DNA from: Bergeyella porcorum
GTDB taxonomy: Bacteria; Bacteroidota; Bacteroidia; Flavobacteriales; Weeksellaceae
DNA: 64,000 nt
Reading direction: 5' to 3'
Assembly: GCF_042427575.1 (NCBI RefSeq)
Contig: NZ_JBHMFD010000013.1
Coordinates: 1 to 64,000, forward strand
Shown: positions 60,588-64,000 of the stretch, piece after piece
Numbering within the stretch: position 1 is the stretch's first letter
Layout of the letters: each line of letters starts with the position of its first letter
Position numbers and translations under genes: made by a program
The notes under the pieces: model-generated
Databases searched by the model: none
The model's input: the letters and a program-made list of their open reading frames with translations, nothing else
What the model was told of the DNA's origin: nothing

Positions 60588-60822
60588 GAAGTTATCCGTT
60601 GTTCCAAAAGTTATTAAAATAGATTGATTATGAACTCTTTTGCCTTTTTGGTAGAGGAGAAATTCTGTTTTATGACCAGAGCGATAGGGTTTCTTACTAA
60701 AGGAAAATAATAAAAAATATTTTGCACTACTCCGTGAAAAGATATACCGGCGTTGCAGTAAGAGAGGTTTTTTAGACTGTAAAACATTGAGATAAAGACT
60801 ATTCTGCAATACGGATAACTTC
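60588..60822 (+). ncRNA. candidate structured leader RNA of rpoB
   Basis: The first bases of the predicted transcript, GAAGTTATCCGT (60588-60599), are perfectly complementary to ACGGATAACTTC (60811-60822). Inside, AATAG near 60616 can pair with CTATT near 60800, and CTCT..GCC pairs with GGT..AGAG near 60636-60656. No open frame of note lies in it. The family is not recognised; a cis-regulatory role for rpoB is inferred. Confidence 0.45.
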
Positions 60823-60920
60823 AGTTTATGATTTATTTCTGTTTTTAAGTTCTAGCAAGTCTTTCTGATATTTTTTTTAGACGAACAAAATATTTTTTAA
60901 CCCAACTTTTTTATTACTTT

Positions 60921-63900
60921 ATGAGTAAATCTAAAGCAACAAAAAGCACTGCTGAGCTTTCAGCACAGGGAAGAGTTAATTTTTCTTCTGCAAAAGGTAG
61001 GGTAGCAGCTCCAGATTTCTTGGATATTCAGATTGAATCATTCAAGGAGTTTTTCCAATTGGACACGCTGCCAGAAAACCGTGTGAAAGAAGGTCTTTAT
61101 AAGACTTTTCAGGAGAACTTCCCAATTACAGATTCCAGAAATCAATTCGTATTAGAGTTTTTAGATTATCTGGTAGATTCCCCAAGATATTCCATCGAGG
61201 AATGTGTGGAAAGAGGTTTAACTTACTCAGTGCCTCTTAAAGCGAGATTGAAATTGTATTGTACAGACCCTGAGCACGAAGATTTCCAAACCGTGATTCA
61301 GGATGTGTATTTAGGACCAGTTCCTTATATGACGCCTTCTGGCTCGTTCATCATCAACGGAGCAGAGCGTGTGGTGGTAACTCAGTTGCACCGTTCGCCT
61401 GGGGTGTTCTTCGGGCAGACCTATCACGCCAATGGTACCAAATTGTACTATTCCAGAATTATCCCATTCAAAGGGTCTTGGATGGAATTTACTACGGATA
61501 TCAATAATGTGATGTATGCTTACATCGACCGTAAGAAAAAATTACCATTAACCACCCTTTTAAGAGCCATCGGATACGAGTCTGATAAAGATATCCTTCA
61601 GATTTTTGACCTTGCGGAAGAAGTGAAAGTTTCTAAAGCAGCGTTGAAAAAAGTGGAAGGTAGAACTTTGGCTGCGAGAGTTTTGAATACTTGGTTTGAA
61701 GATTTCGTGGACGAGGATACAGGGGAGGTAGTTTCTATCGAAAGAAACGAAATTATCCTTGAAAGAGAAACTATTCTTGAAAAGGAACACATCGATATCA
61801 TTTTGGAAGCAGGCGTGAAATCTATTTTGATTCACAAGGAAAATTCAGGAGAGTTTTCTATCATCCAAAATACATTACAAAAAGACCCTACCAACTCAGA
61901 AAAAGAGGCGGTAGAGTACATCTATCGTCAGTTGCGTAACGCAGATCCACCAGATGAGGAAACCGCGAGAGGCATCATCGAAAAACTATTCTTCTCTGAG
62001 CAAAGATACTCTTTGGGAGAGGTAGGGCGTTACAGATTGAACAAAAAATTAGGACTTACCATTTCCGAAGATACAGAGGTATTAACCAAAGAGGATATCA
62101 TTGCTATTGTAAGCCACTTAATTGAATTGGCAAATTCTAAAACGGAAGTAGATGATATTGACCACCTTTCTAATAGAAGAATTAAAACTGTTGGAGAGCA
62201 GTTGGCAGGTCAGTTTGGGGTAGGTCTTTCAAGAATTGCGAGAACCATCCGCGAGAGGATGAATGTGCGTGATAACGAAATCTTTACACCAATAGACTTG
62301 GTGAATGCTAAGACTTTAACTTCGGTAATCAACTCATTCTTCGGAACCAACCAATTGTCTCAGTTTATGGACCAGACCAACCCATTGTCAGAAATCACGC
62401 ACAAGCGTCGTCTTTCTGCACTAGGGCCAGGTGGTTTATCTAGAGAAAGAGCAGGTTTCGAGGTGCGAGACGTTCACCATACGCACTACGGAAGAATTTG
62501 TCCTATTGAAACACCAGAAGGACCAAACATTGGTTTGATTTCTTCATTAGGTATCTATGCTAAAATCAATAATTTAGGGTTCATTGAAACGCCATATAGA
62601 AAGGTAGAAAACGGGAAAGTAGATTTAAATCAAACACCAATTTACCTTAATGCAGAGGATGAAGAAGCGAAAATCATCGCTCAAGCGAATGTGGAGATGG
62701 ATGATAATGGAAACATCACTACCGATAGGGTTATCGCTCGTGAAGACGGTGATTATCCAGTAGTAGAGCCTAATCAGGTAGATTTAATAGATGTAGCTCC
62801 AAACCAAATTTCTGGTATTTCGGCTTCTCTTATCCCATTCTTGGAGCACGATGATGCGAACCGTGCGTTGATGGGCTCCAATATGATGCGTCAGGCAGTA
62901 CCATTATTAAAACCTGAAGCTCCAATTGTAGGTACAGGATTGGAGAAACAAGTAGCAAAAGACTCACGCGTACTCATCAATGCAGAAAGAGATGGGGTGG
63001 TAGAGTATGTAGATGCGGATAAAATTGTTATCAAATACGAGAGAACAGAGGATGAAGATTTGGTGTCTTTTGAATCTGCAACCAAAATTTATAACCTTAT
63101 CAAGTTTAGAAAAACCAACCAAAGTACTACCATCACGCTAAGGCCTAATGTAAAAGTGGGTGATAGAGTAGAGAAAGGACAGGTGCTTTGTGATGGCTAT
63201 GCAACCGAGAAAGGAGAATTGGCTATTGGTAGAAACTTGGTGGTTGCCTTTATGCCTTGGAAGGGGTACAACTTTGAGGATGCGATTGTAATCAACGAGA
63301 AAGTGGTTCGTGAAGACTGGTTTACATCCATCCACGTAGATGAATACTCTCTAGAAGTGCGTGATACCAAATTGGGTATGGAAGAATTAACTTCCGATAT
63401 TCCGAATGTATCCGAAGAGGCTACCAAAGACCTTGATGAAAACGGTATGATTCGCATCGGGGCAGAAGTGAAGCCTGGTGATATTATGATTGGTAAAATC
63501 ACGCCAAAAGGAGAATCAGACCCTACACCAGAAGAAAAACTCCTTAGAGCCATCTTTGGAGATAAGGCTGGTGATGTAAAAGATGCTTCTTTGAAAGCGG
63601 ATTCTTCACTAAGAGGCGTGGTGATTGATAAGAAATTGTTCTCTAGAAACATCAAGGATAAAAAGAAGAGAACAGAAGAAAAACTGAAATTGGAAGAAAT
63701 CGAAAATACTTTTAAAGCTAAATTCGATGACTTGAGAAATACCCTTATCGAAAAACTCAATACTTTGGTGAATGGAAAAACTTCCCAAGGTGTATTGAAT
63801 GATTTGGATGAAGAGGTTATCGCAAAGGGACAAAAATTCAGTTTGAGATTGCTTCAGTCTGTAGAAGATTATGTGAATATCAGCGGGTCTAATTGGACGG

Positions 63901-64000
63901 TAGATGAGGATAAAAATGAACTCATCAAGCAATTGATTCACAATTATAAAATCAAGTATAATGATATCGCAGGGGTGAAAAACCGTGAGAAATTTGCAGT
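60921..64000 (+). CDS. rpoB: RNA polymerase beta subunit (5' part, runs off window)
   Basis: About 1026 codons from ATG 60921 to the window edge, no stop. MSKSKATKSTAELSAQGRVNF begins it. Conserved parts include TPSGSFIINGAERVVVTQLHRSPGVFF, the rifampicin region (FFGTNQLSQFMDQTNPLSEI, then THKRRLSALGPGGLSRERAGF) and ETPEGPNIGLISSL. The drug-contact residues equivalent to E. coli D516, H526 and S531 are the wild-type Asp, His and Ser. It is expressed from its own promoter after a long leader. Confidence 0.98.
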   Translation, partial: MSKSKATKSTAELSAQGRVNFSSAKGRVAAPDFLDIQIESFKEFFQLDTLPENRVKEGLYKTFQENFPITDSRNQFVLEFLDYLVDSPRYSIEECVERGLTYSVPLKARLKLYCTDPEHEDFQTVIQDVYLGPVPYMTPSGSFIINGAERVVVTQLHRSPGVFFGQTYHANGTKLYYSRIIPFKGSWMEFTTDINNVMYAYIDRKKKLPLTTLLRAIGYESDKDILQIFDLAEEVKVSKAALKKVEGRTLAARVLNTWFEDFVDEDTGEVVSIERNEIILERETILEKEHIDIILEAGVKSILIHKENSGEFSIIQNTLQKDPTNSEKEAVEYIYRQLRNADPPDEETARGIIEKLFFSEQRYSLGEVGRYRLNKKLGLTISEDTEVLTKEDIIAIVSHLIELANSKTEVDDIDHLSNRRIKTVGEQLAGQFGVGLSRIARTIRERMNVRDNEIFTPIDLVNAKTLTSVINSFFGTNQLSQFMDQTNPLSEITHKRRLSALGPGGLSRERAGFEVRDVHHTHYGRICPIETPEGPNIGLISSLGIYAKINNLGFIETPYRKVENGKVDLNQTPIYLNAEDEEAKIIAQANVEMDDNGNITTDRVIAREDGDYPVVEPNQVDLIDVAPNQISGISASLIPFLEHDDANRALMGSNMMRQAVPLLKPEAPIVGTGLEKQVAKDSRVLINAERDGVVEYVDADKIVIKYERTEDEDLVSFESATKIYNLIKFRKTNQSTTITLRPNVKVGDRVEKGQVLCDGYATEKGELAIGRNLVVAFMPWKGYNFEDAIVINEKVVREDWFTSIHVDEYSLEVRDTKLGMEELTSDIPNVSEEATKDLDENGMIRIGAEVKPGDIMIGKITPKGESDPTPEEKLLRAIFGDKAGDVKDASLKADSSLRGVVIDKKLFSRNIKDKKKRTEEKLKLEEIENTFKAKFDDLRNTLIEKLNTLVNGKTSQGVLNDLDEEVIAKGQKFSLRLLQSVEDYVNISGSNWTVDEDKNELIKQLIHNYKIKYNDIAGVKNREKFA

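Overview
The window comes from a member of the Bacteroidota, most likely the Flavobacteriia, family Weeksellaceae (Chryseobacterium/Riemerella/Bergeyella-like). The DNA is AT-rich. Almost every promoter that can be placed has the Bacteroidota -7 box TAnnTTTG, often with TTTG about 19-21 nt upstream, and Shine-Dalgarno sequences are generally absent. Family-typical genes include type B L31, PorZ with a type IX sorting tail, DUF4252/GIN proteins, a beta-helix lipoprotein and the fused mutase IcmF. A run of 79 N inside a (CA)n tract shows that this is a scaffolded assembly.

Layout. 0.4-10.5 kb: a minus-strand run (MazG-like, aroA, SDR, Omp85-like protein), an XRE regulator, a lipoprotein, a Uma2 nuclease, a beta-helix lipoprotein, rpmE2, a GlmU-like protein and a carboxypeptidase-regulatory-like protein. 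10.7-15.8 kb: one co-oriented module of ECF-type sigma factor, single-pass membrane protein, DUF4252-GIN protein, TonB-receptor-like barrel and DUF4252 lipoprotein. 16-19.4 kb: guaB, ruvC and a secreted protein. 19.6-21.2 kb: a scar of IS3-family and IS1-like remnants around an immunity-like gene with a broken possible toxin tail. 21.2-32.9 kb: icmF, rplM-rpsI-rpsB (without tsf), DUF4298, bestrophin, a membrane protein, tRNA-Cys, ribBA, a DUF4890 protein and ferritin. 33-38.4 kb: the accessory, repeat-rich stretch, with the (CA)n/N tract inside a promoter-to-terminator unit, dispersed repeats in inverted arms around a large secreted coiled-coil protein, a tandem AGTACA region, and a KilA-N gene bracketed by 29-bp repeats. 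38.4-45.8 kb: an AddA/RecB-like helicase-nuclease, rpsU, xerC, four tRNAs, tuf, tRNA-Trp, secE and nusG. 45.8-58.1 kb: unrelated genes (ArsC-like, M23 peptidase, AraC/response regulator/histidine kinase operon, dapA, split 5'-nucleotidase pair, porZ, recO, a 41-bp minisatellite, gpsA). 58.3 kb to the end: rplK-rplA-rplJ-rplL and rpoB, which runs off the window.

The genes are mostly housekeeping. The most notable structure is not in the proteins: a transcribed-looking (CA)n tract, a 41-bp minisatellite, an 8-bp repeat in front of the mazG-like/aroA operon, a long folded leader before rpoB, a nested-hairpin repeat next to the KilA-N gene, and a usually continuous tuf-to-rpoB cluster opened by about 12.5 kb of other genes.
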